Part shown: positions 16,906 to 26,748 of the stretch, piece after piece
How positions within the stretch are numbered: position 1 is the first letter of the stretch
Layout of the letters: every line of letters begins with the position of its first letter
NCBI GenBank assembly: GCA_016935665.1
Contig: JAFGQN010000173.1
Location: 100,630 to 164,629 of the forward strand
Source of the DNA: Deltaproteobacteria bacterium
GTDB lineage: Bacteria; Myxococcota_A; Polyangia; JAAYKL01
Reading direction: 5' to 3'
Length of the DNA stretch: 64,000 nt
Notes under the pieces: model-generated
What the model was told of the DNA's origin: nothing
The model's input: only the letters and a program-made list of their open reading frames with translations
Databases searched by the model: none
Made by a program: the position numbers and the translations under genes

Positions 16906-18519
16906 GTGGGTAGAACATTACAAATTGGGGATAAACTCGAAGGCAAGTACGAAATCCGCCGTAAAATCGGTGAAGGTGGGATGGGCGTGGTGTATGAGGG
17001 ACTTCACCGGGATTTGGAGAAGCGGGTGGCCATTAAAGTACTGTTGCCATTTGAGGGCGACGACGGCACCATGCGCAACCGGTTTAAGGTGGAGGCCAAA
17101 TCGTCTGCGAGTATCAAGCACCCCAATGTGGTGGAGGTTCACGATTTCGGATTCACTCCGGATGATCGACCGTTTTTTGTAATGGAGTATCTGGAGGGCG
17201 AATCTCTGGCGGACCTGCTGGACAGACAAAAAGTGCTCAAGCAGAGCCGCGTGGTGGCCATTCTGGATCAGGTGCTCAGTGGTCTTGCCCGCGCTCACAA
17301 AAAAAACATCATTCACCGGGATTTGAAACCCGAAAACATTTTTCTGTCCAGAACCGAAGATCGGCAGGAAGTGGTCAAAATACTGGATTTTGGCATCGCC
17401 AAAATTCTCAACGACCGCAACCCTCCCAAAAACACCGGTCCCCAGCCCCGAGCCAAAAAAAGGTCCAAGGCCACCACCCGGTTTAAAACCGAGATGGGCG
17501 TGGTCATGGGCACCCCTGGATACATGGCCCCCGAGTCGTTGACCGGACAGGGGTCCGCGGATCATCGGATGGATTTGTTTGCGGTGGGTGTTCTGCTTTT
17601 TGAAATGCTGACGGGTCGACCGCCGTTCCGGGGAACTTCCGCTCACGAAATAATGGTCAACACAGCATCCAATCCAGTGCCGCGTTTGCGAAGTATCAAT
17701 CCCGGCGTAACACGTGAAATGGAGCAGCTGTGTCTCATTGCCCTGGCCAAAGACCCTCAATATCGGTTCCAGAACGCAACGGAATTTATCGAGCATCTCA
17801 CCGCTGCGGCGGTTGGAAAAACGCCGCCCAATGCGCGCCCGTGCAGTACCGAAGTGGGCTTGCCATCTGTGATTCCAAAATCGGTCAGGGTTCTTGATGA
17901 CGACGAACCCGACGAACTGTCTCAGGAAAAATCACTGGATTTGGATTTGAGCAATGTTGAAAATCCGCAGCATTACGGTTCGTCCCGCTCGCAGGCCAAT
18001 AGGATGCCCCCTCGCATAGGTACGCCAGAACCGTCCTTCGCCTCGTCAACGCGGGATACGCATCGACATGCAATGCAACGGTCTCAACCCATTTTGCCCG
18101 ACAAGTACGTGGGTCCCGCCCGACGACGCCGTTCCGAATTTTCCTTTTCCCACGTGAAAACGCTGATTGGAATAGGCATCATTGGATGGGCGGTGTACAT
18201 GATTTTTACCAGTACCATGTTTACCGAGACGGTCACCGACAATTCCGGTCAGAAGATGTTTGCATCACCACACGCCGCCGCAAAGGAAATTCCCATCTCA
18301 GAGACAGCACTGCGGGAAGTGACCATCGATGTGAATGTGGAACCTCAGGATGCAGAACTCCGCTGGAACGGCAACCTGATACTCGATCGTCCCTTTCGCG
18401 TCCCTTACAGTTCCAAACCCGCCAAAGTCGAAATCACTAAATCCGGCCATAAGCGAAAAATCATGGTAGTCACACCCAACGATGACAAAATCATCACAGC
18501 AACCCTCGTGACCGACTAA
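16906..18519 (+). CDS. Hanks-type Ser/Thr protein kinase with TM and PEGA-like tail
   Basis: About 537 aa if it starts at the GTG at 16906; a TTG at 16885 or 16771 is also possible, and none has a strong ribosome site. Kinase motifs are complete: 'IGEGGMGVVYEG', 'VAIKVL', 'HRDLKPENIF' (about 137), 'DFGIAK', 'GYMAPESL'. A variable Ser/Pro linker follows, then one membrane helix (about 416-435, 'IGIGIIGWAVYMIF') and a C-terminal PEGA-like domain ('VNVEPQDAELRWNGN'). This is the receptor-like kinase layout, with the sensor-like tail outside. The next gene, 27 bp on, codes a small membrane protein and is probably co-transcribed. Confidence 0.9.
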   Translation: MGRTLQIGDKLEGKYEIRRKIGEGGMGVVYEGLHRDLEKRVAIKVLLPFEGDDGTMRNRFKVEAKSSASIKHPNVVEVHDFGFTPDDRPFFVMEYLEGESLADLLDRQKVLKQSRVVAILDQVLSGLARAHKKNIIHRDLKPENIFLSRTEDRQEVVKILDFGIAKILNDRNPPKNTGPQPRAKKRSKATTRFKTEMGVVMGTPGYMAPESLTGQGSADHRMDLFAVGVLLFEMLTGRPPFRGTSAHEIMVNTASNPVPRLRSINPGVTREMEQLCLIALAKDPQYRFQNATEFIEHLTAAAVGKTPPNARPCSTEVGLPSVIPKSVRVLDDDEPDELSQEKSLDLDLSNVENPQHYGSSRSQANRMPPRIGTPEPSFASSTRDTHRHAMQRSQPILPDKYVGPARRRRSEFSFSHVKTLIGIGIIGWAVYMIFTSTMFTETVTDNSGQKMFASPHAAAKEIPISETALREVTIDVNVEPQDAELRWNGNLILDRPFRVPYSSKPAKVEITKSGHKRKIMVVTPNDDKIITATLVTD

Positions 18520-18546
18520 CCATTCGGTAACGGAAAGGGAATATTC

Positions 18547-19041
18547 ATGACACAAAGCCCATACCGGCCGCCACAGAACCTGGAATCCACCGAGAACGAA
18601 GGGGCATATCAGGACATGGACGCCCTGACATTGACACCTTTGGTAAAAGCGGCATCCATGTTGCTTCTGGCAGTGGCGCTGCTGTCGCTGCTGGCCGGCA
18701 TTCAACTGCTGGCAATGGTTCGTCTGGCTCCCTGGCTCTCATTTATGCCATGGGTATTTGTGGGGTTGGCCCCCTTCGGGCTCCCCGTGGCGCGCCTGCT
18801 GTTTCGAATGAAAAAGAACGGCGCCATCGCCGGGGTTATTTTCTCCTCGCTGGTGTCACTGATATCGCTGGGATGGGCGATATTTTCTGTGAACGCCGGG
18901 TTGTTGTTACTGCTGCAGGGAGTTTTGCCGCTCATGAGCATCGCGGCGGTGGTTCTTTGTCTCCTCTCAATCGATCCCACTCGACGGGCCGAAGCCACCC
19001 GCGCCCATTTTGCCAAAGAAGACCTCGAATTGAACTTTTAG
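18547..19041 (+). CDS. Small four-helix membrane protein
   Basis: 164 aa with a good ribosome site ('ggaaaggga'). Four hydrophobic helices are visible (about 38-60, 66-84, 95-115, 118-140), with a short Pro/Asn-rich N-terminus and an acidic C-terminal tail. I do not recognise the family. It follows the Ser/Thr kinase in a likely operon, so it may be a partner or substrate; that is inference. Its stop overlaps the stop of the convergent histidine kinase gene by 4 bp. Confidence 0.65.
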   Translation: MTQSPYRPPQNLESTENEGAYQDMDALTLTPLVKAASMLLLAVALLSLLAGIQLLAMVRLAPWLSFMPWVFVGLAPFGLPVARLLFRMKKNGAIAGVIFSSLVSLISLGWAIFSVNAGLLLLLQGVLPLMSIAAVVLCLLSIDPTRRAEATRAHFAKEDLELNF

Positions 19042-20798
19042 ACCACTGGAATGCGCACCACAAACGCGGCGCCTCGATTTGGAGAACTATCAACATAAAT
19101 ACTGCCGCCGAGCTTTTTAACGATACCGAATGTATTGGACAGGCCGAGACCAGTCCCCCCCTGATGCTTGCGAGTGGTGAAAAAAGGTTCGAAGACTCTG
19201 TCAATGTTTGCTGGCGCAATGCCTTTTCCGGTGTCGCGCACCGTCAGTGTCACGGATGTGGCATTCTGCGCATTTGCCGGCAGACTGGATTGCAGCGAGG
19301 AGGTGTTTTCCGTTTCGATAAAAATATCTCCGCCATCCGGCATTGCGTCTTTGGCGTTCAGGCACAGGTTGAGAATCATATTTTCCAGGTCCGCTGCGCT
19401 GCCCATAATCCATGGATTTTCTGCAGCCAGATGCAGGGTCATGCTGACCTTTTCGCTGAATGACGCGGATGCCAGCGACACGCAGTTGCGAATGGCCTGA
19501 TGCAAATCCACCCGCTCCTTTGCCGCATCGTCGGTTCTGGTAAACCGCAACAGCTCGTCGCCCATTTTAACCACATTTTCAACTGTACGAGAAATACCAT
19601 CAAGCATTGGCGTTACTGTCTCGTTGTCTTTCAGCTTTCGACGCAGCAAACTGGTATAGCCGGTAATCCCCCCCATTAAATTGTTTACATTGTGCACTAT
19701 TTCCCCAGCCAGCTCGCCCAGCGCAAGCATTTTCATTTCCTGATTCTGTTTCACTTTTTTTTCCAGCTCCGCCTGTGCCGCCCGCGCATTCTGCGCCGCC
19801 CTGCGCGCGGTGATGTTGCGAATAGTTACCAGCTTGCCCGCCCGCACTTTGCCCTGAAAAAAATCGCATTGAGAAAGCAGACCCACCTGAAAGTCCGTCT
19901 TGCCCAAAAAGGTGAATTCAATTTCCTGGTTTTCGCAGTTTGCTGCAAAATCATAGGGGGACGGAATCAAATCCTGAACACGGGTCGATATGGTGCGATC
20001 CTTTGGAACATCAAGCAACGTACGTCCCGCCTTGTTGATTTCAACCAGATTGCCCGTGCTGTCGAGCAACAGCACGCCATCACTGGACCTGGAAAAAATA
20101 TCCATTGCCGCTTCCTGCACCCCCACACTGAGAAACCGATACCGCGTGGAGGCCACGAATACCACGATGGCCTGGATGAGTGAAATTGTGGACCCCAGAC
20201 TGGGAATACTCTCCACACCGATTATCTGCCCCATAAATACATTTGACGCCAGTACCAGCACCCACGTCAGCGTCACTCCCGACAAAAAAAACAACAGCTG
20301 CTTGCGTATCAGCCCGCTGCTGTTCAACGCACTGTGACCAATCAGAATAATGGACGCAAGGCCGGGAATGATGGCACAGACGACAATCGCCGCAAAGTAC
20401 AGATGTCCTCTTAGCGCCACCACTCCCCAGGGACGTTGCACTACACCGCTGACAACCCCATCGGTAAACAGGGCCGATACGATAAACAAACCCGTCATCA
20501 CTCCCATTGCGCGCAGGTATCCGTCCATCGGTCGGTGCAGCAGAAGATATGCGAAATACAGATACAACGGCGTCAACGACAGCCACGCCACACAGGATAT
20601 GCGCAAAATCCCGTATTGAACCGCCGGGTTCTGATGACTCCAGGCCAGAAAATCCGCCACTGCCCAGAGAGTGCACACTGAAACGAAAAGGAGATACACG
20701 CGCCGGGCATGAGTGCGATGATGCAGCGCAAAAACAAATGTCCACAAAAAGACATTCACCATGGCAGACGTAAGCGGCAAAAGTGCATAGTAATTCAT
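19038..20798 (-). CDS. Sensor histidine kinase (7TM-like N-terminus, PAS, HisKA, HATPase)
   Basis: 586 aa. The N-terminal 220 residues contain about seven hydrophobic helices, like the 7TM sensor region of other bacterial kinases. A PAS domain follows ('RSSDGVLLLDSTGNLVEINKAG'), then a coiled segment and the H-box 'GELAGEIVHNVNNLMGG' (phospho-His about 364). The ATPase has N-box 'NLCLNAKDAMPDGG', G1 'DTGKGI', F-box 'FEPFFTTR' and G2 'GGTGLGLS'. No receiver domain or response regulator is adjacent, so it is an orphan kinase here. The H-box 'HNVNNLMGGI' is of the kind found in NtrB-like and hybrid kinases. Confidence 0.9.
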   Translation of the reverse strand: MNYYALLPLTSAMVNVFLWTFVFALHHRTHARRVYLLFVSVCTLWAVADFLAWSHQNPAVQYGILRISCVAWLSLTPLYLYFAYLLLHRPMDGYLRAMGVMTGLFIVSALFTDGVVSGVVQRPWGVVALRGHLYFAAIVVCAIIPGLASIILIGHSALNSSGLIRKQLLFFLSGVTLTWVLVLASNVFMGQIIGVESIPSLGSTISLIQAIVVFVASTRYRFLSVGVQEAAMDIFSRSSDGVLLLDSTGNLVEINKAGRTLLDVPKDRTISTRVQDLIPSPYDFAANCENQEIEFTFLGKTDFQVGLLSQCDFFQGKVRAGKLVTIRNITARRAAQNARAAQAELEKKVKQNQEMKMLALGELAGEIVHNVNNLMGGITGYTSLLRRKLKDNETVTPMLDGISRTVENVVKMGDELLRFTRTDDAAKERVDLHQAIRNCVSLASASFSEKVSMTLHLAAENPWIMGSAADLENMILNLCLNAKDAMPDGGDIFIETENTSSLQSSLPANAQNATSVTLTVRDTGKGIAPANIDRVFEPFFTTRKHQGGTGLGLSNTFGIVKKLGGSIYVDSSPNRGAAFVVRIPVV

Positions 20799-20978
20799 TC
20801 GCGTGTACTATCCATTTAACATCAGTGTTGCAAGTTGTGATAGAAAAAGCCATCTTTAAAAGTACAGCTGTATCCGGACAAAATCAACCCCCCCGGCAAC
20901 GCCTGATTCCAACTCGTTTTTATTGGACCATTGGAATTTCCATTGACAACCCGGCTGAATTTGCCAGGCTGCGCTGGT

Positions 20979-22376
20979 ATGAAAACTGATTTAGCAATCC
21001 AATCATTTGCAACTCATAAAATTGGCGTCCTTGGCGTTGGTGTGGAGGGTCTGGCCACCATCGACTATTTGCTATCCCACGGCATCACCGACATTGAAGC
21101 GCTGGATCGCAACACCATTGCCAATCTGCCCCCCGCTATAAAATGTACTTTTGGCGACCATTACATGGAAAATCTGGAGCGATTTGATGTCATTTTCCGC
21201 TCACCGGGAATTCGTCCCGATTTGCCGCCGCTGGCAACGGCCCAAAAGTCCGGGACGCACATTACGTCCGCAGTATCGTACTTCCTCGAAAACTGCCCAG
21301 CCAAAACCGTTGCCATCACGGGAACTGTGGGAAAAGGAACTGCCTCCAGCCTGACCGCCGCTGGACTTGAGGCCTGCGGATTTACTGTTCATCTGGGCGG
21401 AAACATCGGAAAGAGTCCTCTGACGTTTCTCGACGATGTTCACCCGGACGATATTGTGGTGCTGGAATTGTCCAGTTTTCAAACAATGGACATCTCCACA
21501 TCGCCTACCCTGGCGTGCATTCTGAAAACCACCTCCGAACATCTGGACTGGCATGTGGATACCGCAGAATATCGCCGGGCCAAGGCAGAATTACTGGCCC
21601 ACCCAACGGAGGACCCAAAGACCGTTTTCAACGCTGACTCCGAAGGCGCCCGCGAAATCGCACTTCAGGCCAAGGGGCCACATTTTTCGTTTTCACTGAA
21701 AACCGTTGTGGAATCCGGTCTGTATCTTCACAATAACCAATTCCTCATCAGAGAAAAAGGGGCCGACATCGTGCTGCCCATCGAACCCGACCGGGTGGCA
21801 CTGGCGGGTCGATTCAATCTCGAAAACATCGCTGCTGCCATATTGAATTGTTATCTTCTGGGAGGAGACCTGCAATGTATTTGCGACACCGTATCCCGGT
21901 TTCGGGGATTGCCCCATCGGCTGGAGCTGGTCGCTGAAGGGGACAATGTCCGATATTACAACGATTCATACGCCACTCGGCCCGATGCGGCTGAGGCGGC
22001 CATTTCATCGTTCTCCCAACCATTGGCGCTTGTGATGGGCGGTTCTGAAAAGAATGCGGATTTCAGCGCTTTGCTGTCGCTACTGCTGCAACAGAAAAAT
22101 ATTGCGTCGCTATCATTGATTGGCGCCACAGCCGAGCGCATGAGAAAAGAACTCTGCAGCCTTGGCACTCCCGCCTTTCCCGTTTATCTGAAAGAGTCGC
22201 TGGAAGCCGCCATGATAGCCGGCAGGCAATCGCTTCCCAACGGTGGTGTGTTGCTGATGGCCCCGGCCTGCGCGTCATTCGGCCTGTTTAAAAATTACAA
22301 GGACAGAGGCGAACAATTCAACACTCTGGCGCACCGTCTTGCCGCGTCATCGGCAGCATCATCTGCAACCATTTAA
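20979..22376 (+). CDS. murD: UDP-N-acetylmuramoyl-L-alanine--D-glutamate ligase (MurD)
   Basis: 465 aa from the ATG at 20979. The Rossmann-like N-domain ('KIGVLGVGVEGLATIDYL') binds the UDP part; the ATP site is 'ITGTVGKGTASS' (about 110-121); the central block 'GNIGKSPL' and 'LELSSFQTMDI' with 'SEHLDWH' is MurD-like; the C-domain has 'YNDSYATRPDA' and 'LVMGGSEKNADF'. It adds D-Glu to UDP-MurNAc-L-Ala in peptidoglycan synthesis. Two oddities: the P-loop reads GKGT where MurD usually has GK(T/S)T, closer to FolC; and the gene is alone, not in a dcw cluster. It could be a second MurD-like ligase, but a standard MurD is more likely. Confidence 0.85.
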   Translation: MKTDLAIQSFATHKIGVLGVGVEGLATIDYLLSHGITDIEALDRNTIANLPPAIKCTFGDHYMENLERFDVIFRSPGIRPDLPPLATAQKSGTHITSAVSYFLENCPAKTVAITGTVGKGTASSLTAAGLEACGFTVHLGGNIGKSPLTFLDDVHPDDIVVLELSSFQTMDISTSPTLACILKTTSEHLDWHVDTAEYRRAKAELLAHPTEDPKTVFNADSEGAREIALQAKGPHFSFSLKTVVESGLYLHNNQFLIREKGADIVLPIEPDRVALAGRFNLENIAAAILNCYLLGGDLQCICDTVSRFRGLPHRLELVAEGDNVRYYNDSYATRPDAAEAAISSFSQPLALVMGGSEKNADFSALLSLLLQQKNIASLSLIGATAERMRKELCSLGTPAFPVYLKESLEAAMIAGRQSLPNGGVLLMAPACASFGLFKNYKDRGEQFNTLAHRLAASSAASSATI

Positions 22377-22484
22377 AAAAACTTCTGCCTTTTTTTTGCT
22401 TCTTTTTCGATGTTGTCCTACATTGTGGTCACAGGTAAACAATGGTATCCACAAGGGATACCCGATAGCCAAACAGGAGCTGCG

Positions 22485-22661
22485 ATGTTCAAAGAAGAAG
22501 CCTTCAGAAGCTGGAAAGAGTTCGAGATGTCAGAGCGCCGTCGAGTCGCGACTTTTCAACTGAGTGTGGATAATCTGGCCCAGGATCTGTACCTGGAGCA
22601 GGGAACCGCCGCCGAGGATAAGGATGAATTTGAAACCGCAGAGCTGAACTTCGATTTTTGA
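22485..22661 (+). CDS. 58-aa acidic protein, own terminators
   Basis: The start at 22485 has a strong ribosome site ('caggagctgcg' then ATG), better than the ORF-track start at 22410. The product begins MFKEEAFRSWKEFEMSERRR and ends with an acidic stretch ('EDKDEFETAELNFDF'). No cysteines, membrane segment or known motif. Two tandem terminator-like hairpins follow directly, so this is a compact independent transcript, as for an abundant small protein. I do not recognise the family. A role in gene control or ribosome association is only a guess. Confidence 0.6.
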   Translation: MFKEEAFRSWKEFEMSERRRVATFQLSVDNLAQDLYLEQGTAAEDKDEFETAELNFDF

Positions 22662-22667
22662 AAAAAT

Positions 22668-22697
22668 GAGAACACCCTCCCGGAGTTCTTTTTTTGC
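22668..22697 (+). terminator. Terminator hairpin after the 58-aa protein
   Basis: AGAAC and GTTCT with inner GC pairs (CTC/GAG), followed by eight T. It lies within 40 bases of the stop codon at 22661. Confidence 0.65.
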
Positions 22698-22700
22698 CGC

Positions 22701-22742
22701 GCCCGGACTGATACGCCTCATCAGCCCGGGCTTTTTTTTTCA
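22701..22742 (+). terminator. Strong rho-independent terminator
   Basis: GCCCGGaCTGAT pairs with ATCAGcCCGGGC around a 7-base loop, followed by nine or more T. It sits directly behind the first hairpin, giving tandem termination. Confidence 0.85.
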
Positions 22743-22893
22743 ACAGCATAGAAATTTTCCATATTTTCTGAGGACAGGATCAGATTGTGTCGCATAAACA
22801 ATTGTGAACCTATTCCAAAGCTGCTACTCTTCTTTGCCAAAGGCAAGGATACGATTGCTCTTGCCTGTATATAAAACGACAAGTGATATATTA

Positions 22894-25383
22894 ATGAGTA
22901 TAGAAAAAAAAACATGCCCAAAATGTAACAAGCAACTGCCGGTGACGGCATCAAACTGCAAATATTGCGGCGCCTCGCTCCGCGCAGCCAATACACCGTC
23001 CTTTTTTGACAGTATGGACGGTTCGCGGTCGCAGAGCAAGCCGCCCAGACCGGGAAGTATTTCCGCCTCAAAGGTACCGGCGCCTCCAGTGCCCAGGGCC
23101 GGGGGAATCAGTGCGCCACCGCCACCACCGGCGCGTGCCGCGGCAGCCAACGATGAAGCAGACGACTGGATTCCCGATGCCGGCGAAGGATCTGCGCTGA
23201 TCCAGCTGGATCAGATGCCGATTCACAACACGTCCGGCCGTAGCGACAACCAGGATACGAATCCGGCTATTGTTCGGCCATATCCCCCACCCGCTGATGA
23301 TCCAACGGTGGTTTCGGCGGTCTCAGCAAAAAAATCCCGCGAAATGAGTTCAGAAATAGCTGCGTCATCGATTTTTGGCAATTCCACGCAATCACCTTTA
23401 TTTTCCGAGGAGTCTGCTCCTTTTGATCTCGCTGGACTCGAACATGTTGAAACTCATTTGGCAGCTCACAGAGCACCAGCCGCAGCCTTCGATGACAATG
23501 AGTCCCTGTTTCCCGAAGATTCCAGTGCAGAGTTATCGGCGTTAATGAAATTGGATGGAGAGGAGTCCATTTCAGATATAAATCTGGAAAATTCAGATGT
23601 GGATCTGTTGTCCAGACTTTCCGCCGCGACAACCGGGGGACCGGCGATTCCCAGGCCGTCTTTTCCCTCTCCTTCCTCGTCGACTGTGCCACCTATGGGA
23701 CACTCATCGCTCCCCGGAACGCCATCCTCCGTTCCTGGCAGCGGTTCCATCCCGCCCATCGCACCATCCCGTTCATCTATTCCTACACCGATGTCCAGTG
23801 CATTGGGCGCCACGCCATCCGGTTTACCATCGCCGCGAAACAGTATGCAACCCGGTCCGATATCACAGAATCCCTTATCCTCCGGTGGGATGAATCAAAT
23901 CGGAGCCGCGCCTGTAACCATCCCTCCCGTCGGGCCAGGATCTCTTCCCGACGCCCCAATGGACACATCAAAACTCGGTGGGGTTGATGAGCTTCTCTAC
24001 AGTGAACCCCCAGCGGCGTACGATTCAGCCGATGGCGGCGAAGGGGGCTTGTCCAATAAAAAAGTCATCATCGCCAGTGCTGCAGCATTTATTATCACAC
24101 TTATAATCGCAATTTCGATTATGCTGTCGACTGACGATGAAAAGATTGTTGAAGTGGTTGATGCGTCCGAAGCAGAGACCAATAAACCAGCGCAATCCGC
24201 TGACAAGGCGAAAGGACTTGAGAAAACGAACGATGTCCCAAAGATGCCTTCCAGCGACAAAACCGATACGGTCAAAGAAGCTATCAAGGTGGAAGCCATT
24301 GCCAAAAACTGTCTCCCACTGACGCGATATTCAAAAAAATTTCCCTGGAAACGCTATTTCGAGAAACTGACGGAACAGCAGAACACTACAAAAATCTGTG
24401 AATTGCTGGGAACCCCGCCACAATTGATTTCCAACGCATTGTCCCACATGACCATGGTGGGCCCCACCGGGTATGATTGGATTGTGGATGGCGGCAGAAT
24501 TGAGGTATATCCCAAAGGTACGGTTGGAGCGCGCGATCCGTCCATTGAATTTTTGTATACCGGCGACAGGCTATTTAAAATCAAAATGAAGCTTAGGGAT
24601 TTGAAAATCGGCCGCAATGCAGATGCGGATGCACTGCAGGAAATGTTTAAGAAGGCGGACGAAACCACAGATCACCTGGGACGAAAAATCATCCATTTTG
24701 ATGAGCAGGATATGCGCGTTTCACTGATTGAGGAAGATTGGTACGGACAAACCCTTAGAACCATAGAATTCTCCAGTGTAAAACTGAACGCGGAACTGGA
24801 AGGTCACATCCAAAAACTGGAAAAACTTGAAAAAGCGTACAAGGCTGCCGATGTTGCCTACTTTGCCTGGAAATTCGAGGATGCGCTGAAGCGATATGAG
24901 GAAGTCAATACCATGTCGCCCAATCTGGGGGCGGCCAAAGTAAAACGCGCGCTGATTCATTTGCGAATGGATGATTTCGGCGACGCCCGATCTCTGGCAG
25001 AGTCTGTTCTTGAAACCAGCACCGAAGATGATGTCAAAGGGGAAGCCCGCAGTATTCTGGCAGTGAATGCACTGCGCAACGGCAACAGGGAAGAGGCCCT
25101 CAAACTGTTGTACGATGCCAAAAAGCTCGCGCCGGCCAACGGACAGATTTCAAGTTATATTGAGCAGCTGGAAAGCGGGAAATACGCCATGAACACTATC
25201 GCTCAAACCGCTGCGCGACTGGCGTGTATCGAATCCGGAAAAAGTACGGCGTCTGAAATTGGCGTACTGGCCCGCGGGTTCTTCCCCGATAAACAAACCT
25301 GGCAAAAGAATTTGAAAGGCGTTCAAAAAGAAGATGAATTCAAGGACGCGAAAAATAATCTGATGGCCTGGGAATGCAAATAA
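22894..25383 (+). CDS. Zinc-ribbon / Pro-rich / TM / TPR-like protein
   Basis: 829 aa from the ATG at 22894, chosen because the protein then opens with a zinc ribbon ('CPKCNKQLPVTASNCKYCG', residues 8-26). Residues about 50-370 are a low-complexity Pro/Ser/Ala/Gly linker with short acidic motifs ('DDWIPDAGEG'). One membrane helix ('VIIASAAAFIITLIIAISI', about 389-408) follows, then a periplasmic part with 'CLPLTRYSKKFPWKRYF', a folded domain and TPR-like helices ('YKAADVAYFAWKFEDALKRY', 'RALIHLRMDDFGDARSLAES'). Topology places the zinc ribbon in the cytoplasm. The layout recalls myxobacterial zinc-ribbon gliding/secretion-associated proteins, but no name is justified. Confidence 0.7.
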   Translation: MSIEKKTCPKCNKQLPVTASNCKYCGASLRAANTPSFFDSMDGSRSQSKPPRPGSISASKVPAPPVPRAGGISAPPPPPARAAAANDEADDWIPDAGEGSALIQLDQMPIHNTSGRSDNQDTNPAIVRPYPPPADDPTVVSAVSAKKSREMSSEIAASSIFGNSTQSPLFSEESAPFDLAGLEHVETHLAAHRAPAAAFDDNESLFPEDSSAELSALMKLDGEESISDINLENSDVDLLSRLSAATTGGPAIPRPSFPSPSSSTVPPMGHSSLPGTPSSVPGSGSIPPIAPSRSSIPTPMSSALGATPSGLPSPRNSMQPGPISQNPLSSGGMNQIGAAPVTIPPVGPGSLPDAPMDTSKLGGVDELLYSEPPAAYDSADGGEGGLSNKKVIIASAAAFIITLIIAISIMLSTDDEKIVEVVDASEAETNKPAQSADKAKGLEKTNDVPKMPSSDKTDTVKEAIKVEAIAKNCLPLTRYSKKFPWKRYFEKLTEQQNTTKICELLGTPPQLISNALSHMTMVGPTGYDWIVDGGRIEVYPKGTVGARDPSIEFLYTGDRLFKIKMKLRDLKIGRNADADALQEMFKKADETTDHLGRKIIHFDEQDMRVSLIEEDWYGQTLRTIEFSSVKLNAELEGHIQKLEKLEKAYKAADVAYFAWKFEDALKRYEEVNTMSPNLGAAKVKRALIHLRMDDFGDARSLAESVLETSTEDDVKGEARSILAVNALRNGNREEALKLLYDAKKLAPANGQISSYIEQLESGKYAMNTIAQTAARLACIESGKSTASEIGVLARGFFPDKQTWQKNLKGVQKEDEFKDAKNNLMAWECK

Positions 25384-25503
25384 TCAACCCGGTCGTCCTC
25401 TTGGGCACAACGACTATCTGCATAAAAATTTCAACTTCTCTAAGGTTCCTTTCACGTTTGTCGTTATTCCTTACTGGTTTGTAACCAAAGGATGGCGCAT
25501 TGC

Positions 25504-26748
25504 ATGGAATCCTTCATAGCCAGACAGCCCATTTTCGATACTCATAAAAACGTCGTTGCCTATGAGTTGCTTTTTCGCGACGGAACTGTAAACGCCAACG
25601 CGGTGAAACAGCTGCCCGATGGCACCCAGGCTTCCTATCACGTGATGACCAACGCACTTACCCTGTTTGGCATGGAAAAAATGACCAGTGGTAAACGCGC
25701 ATTCATCAACACCACCGGAGATGTTCTCATTGGTCAGCTTCCAACGGCGTTCAGTCCCCAGTCCATCGTCATCGAAATTCTGGAAGACGTTCCCGCGGAA
25801 CCCGAAATTCTCGACGCATGCCGGCAGCTGAAGCAGCAGGGGTATACCATCGCCATGGATGATGTTATTCACGGTGAATCCAGAAACGACATGGTGGTGC
25901 TTTCGGATATTATTAAAATTGACTTCATGGACACAACTCCTGCCGAGCAGGCGGAGTTGGCCCGTCAATTTGATAAAATGGGCAAAACCCTTCTGGCCGA
26001 GAAAGTGGAAACTCATGACGTGTTCGAATATGCCAGAAAACTTGGATTTACGTTGTTTCAGGGATATTTTTTTGCCAGGCCAGAGGTGCTGGTTCGCAAG
26101 GAAATTCGCGCCAACAAACTGAATTCGCTACGTTTGATAACCCGGCTGCAAACAACAGAACCCGATATTGGGGCATTAGAGGATATTGTCAAAAATGATG
26201 TGGCCATGTCGTATCGGCTCCTGCGATATATCAATTCCGCCTTTTTTTCATTTCGACGGGAGATTGAGTCCATTCGTCAGGCCATCGTGCTGTTGGGCAA
26301 CCGGGAGTTTCGAAAGTGGGCCACGCTCATTGCCATGAGCGGATTGACCGACGACAAACCCGAAGAACTGCTGGTGACCGGCCTGATTCGCGCCAGATTT
26401 CTGGAGCAACTGGCTGGGGAGATTGGATTTTTGCAGGAAAAAGACAATTTGTTTTTGATGGGCGTATTCTCCATACTGGACGGGGCCACCGATCAGCCAT
26501 TCGAAATCATATTTGATGAAATCCCCGTCCACCCGGCCATCCGTGAGGCACTCCTCACCCATTCCGGTCCTTTCGCACCAGTGATGACCGCGCTTTGGGC
26601 ATTTGAAAAAGGTGACTGGAGCAGTTTCAGCCAATTTATCAATAATTACGTAGAGCTTTCGAGCAATCTCACCGAAATGTATTTCAACGCCGTTCTCTGG
26701 GCGAATCAAAGCATGGCGGCGATTCCCAAAAAAATGCCACACCGATAA
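25504..26748 (+). CDS. EAL-HDOD (YuxH-like) signalling protein
   Basis: 414 aa from the ATG at 25504 ('aaagga' upstream; 25492 is the ORF-track start). The N-terminal EAL domain has 'FIARQPIFDTHKNVVAYELLFRDG' and keeps most metal and catalytic positions: Glu in 'YELLF', Asn in 'FINTTGD', Glu in 'IVIEIL', Asp pair in 'IAMDDV', Lys in 'IIKIDFMD', Glu in 'LLAEKVET'. Loop 6 after the Asp pair is altered, as usual in this subfamily, so it may bind or slowly hydrolyse c-di-GMP. The C-terminal HDOD domain (about 205-400; 'NSAFFSFRREIESIRQAIVLLG') is a protein-interaction module. It is convergent with a diguanylate cyclase gene, so both ends of c-di-GMP metabolism sit together. Confidence 0.85.
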   Translation: MESFIARQPIFDTHKNVVAYELLFRDGTVNANAVKQLPDGTQASYHVMTNALTLFGMEKMTSGKRAFINTTGDVLIGQLPTAFSPQSIVIEILEDVPAEPEILDACRQLKQQGYTIAMDDVIHGESRNDMVVLSDIIKIDFMDTTPAEQAELARQFDKMGKTLLAEKVETHDVFEYARKLGFTLFQGYFFARPEVLVRKEIRANKLNSLRLITRLQTTEPDIGALEDIVKNDVAMSYRLLRYINSAFFSFRREIESIRQAIVLLGNREFRKWATLIAMSGLTDDKPEELLVTGLIRARFLEQLAGEIGFLQEKDNLFLMGVFSILDGATDQPFEIIFDEIPVHPAIREALLTHSGPFAPVMTALWAFEKGDWSSFSQFINNYVELSSNLTEMYFNAVLWANQSMAAIPKKMPHR

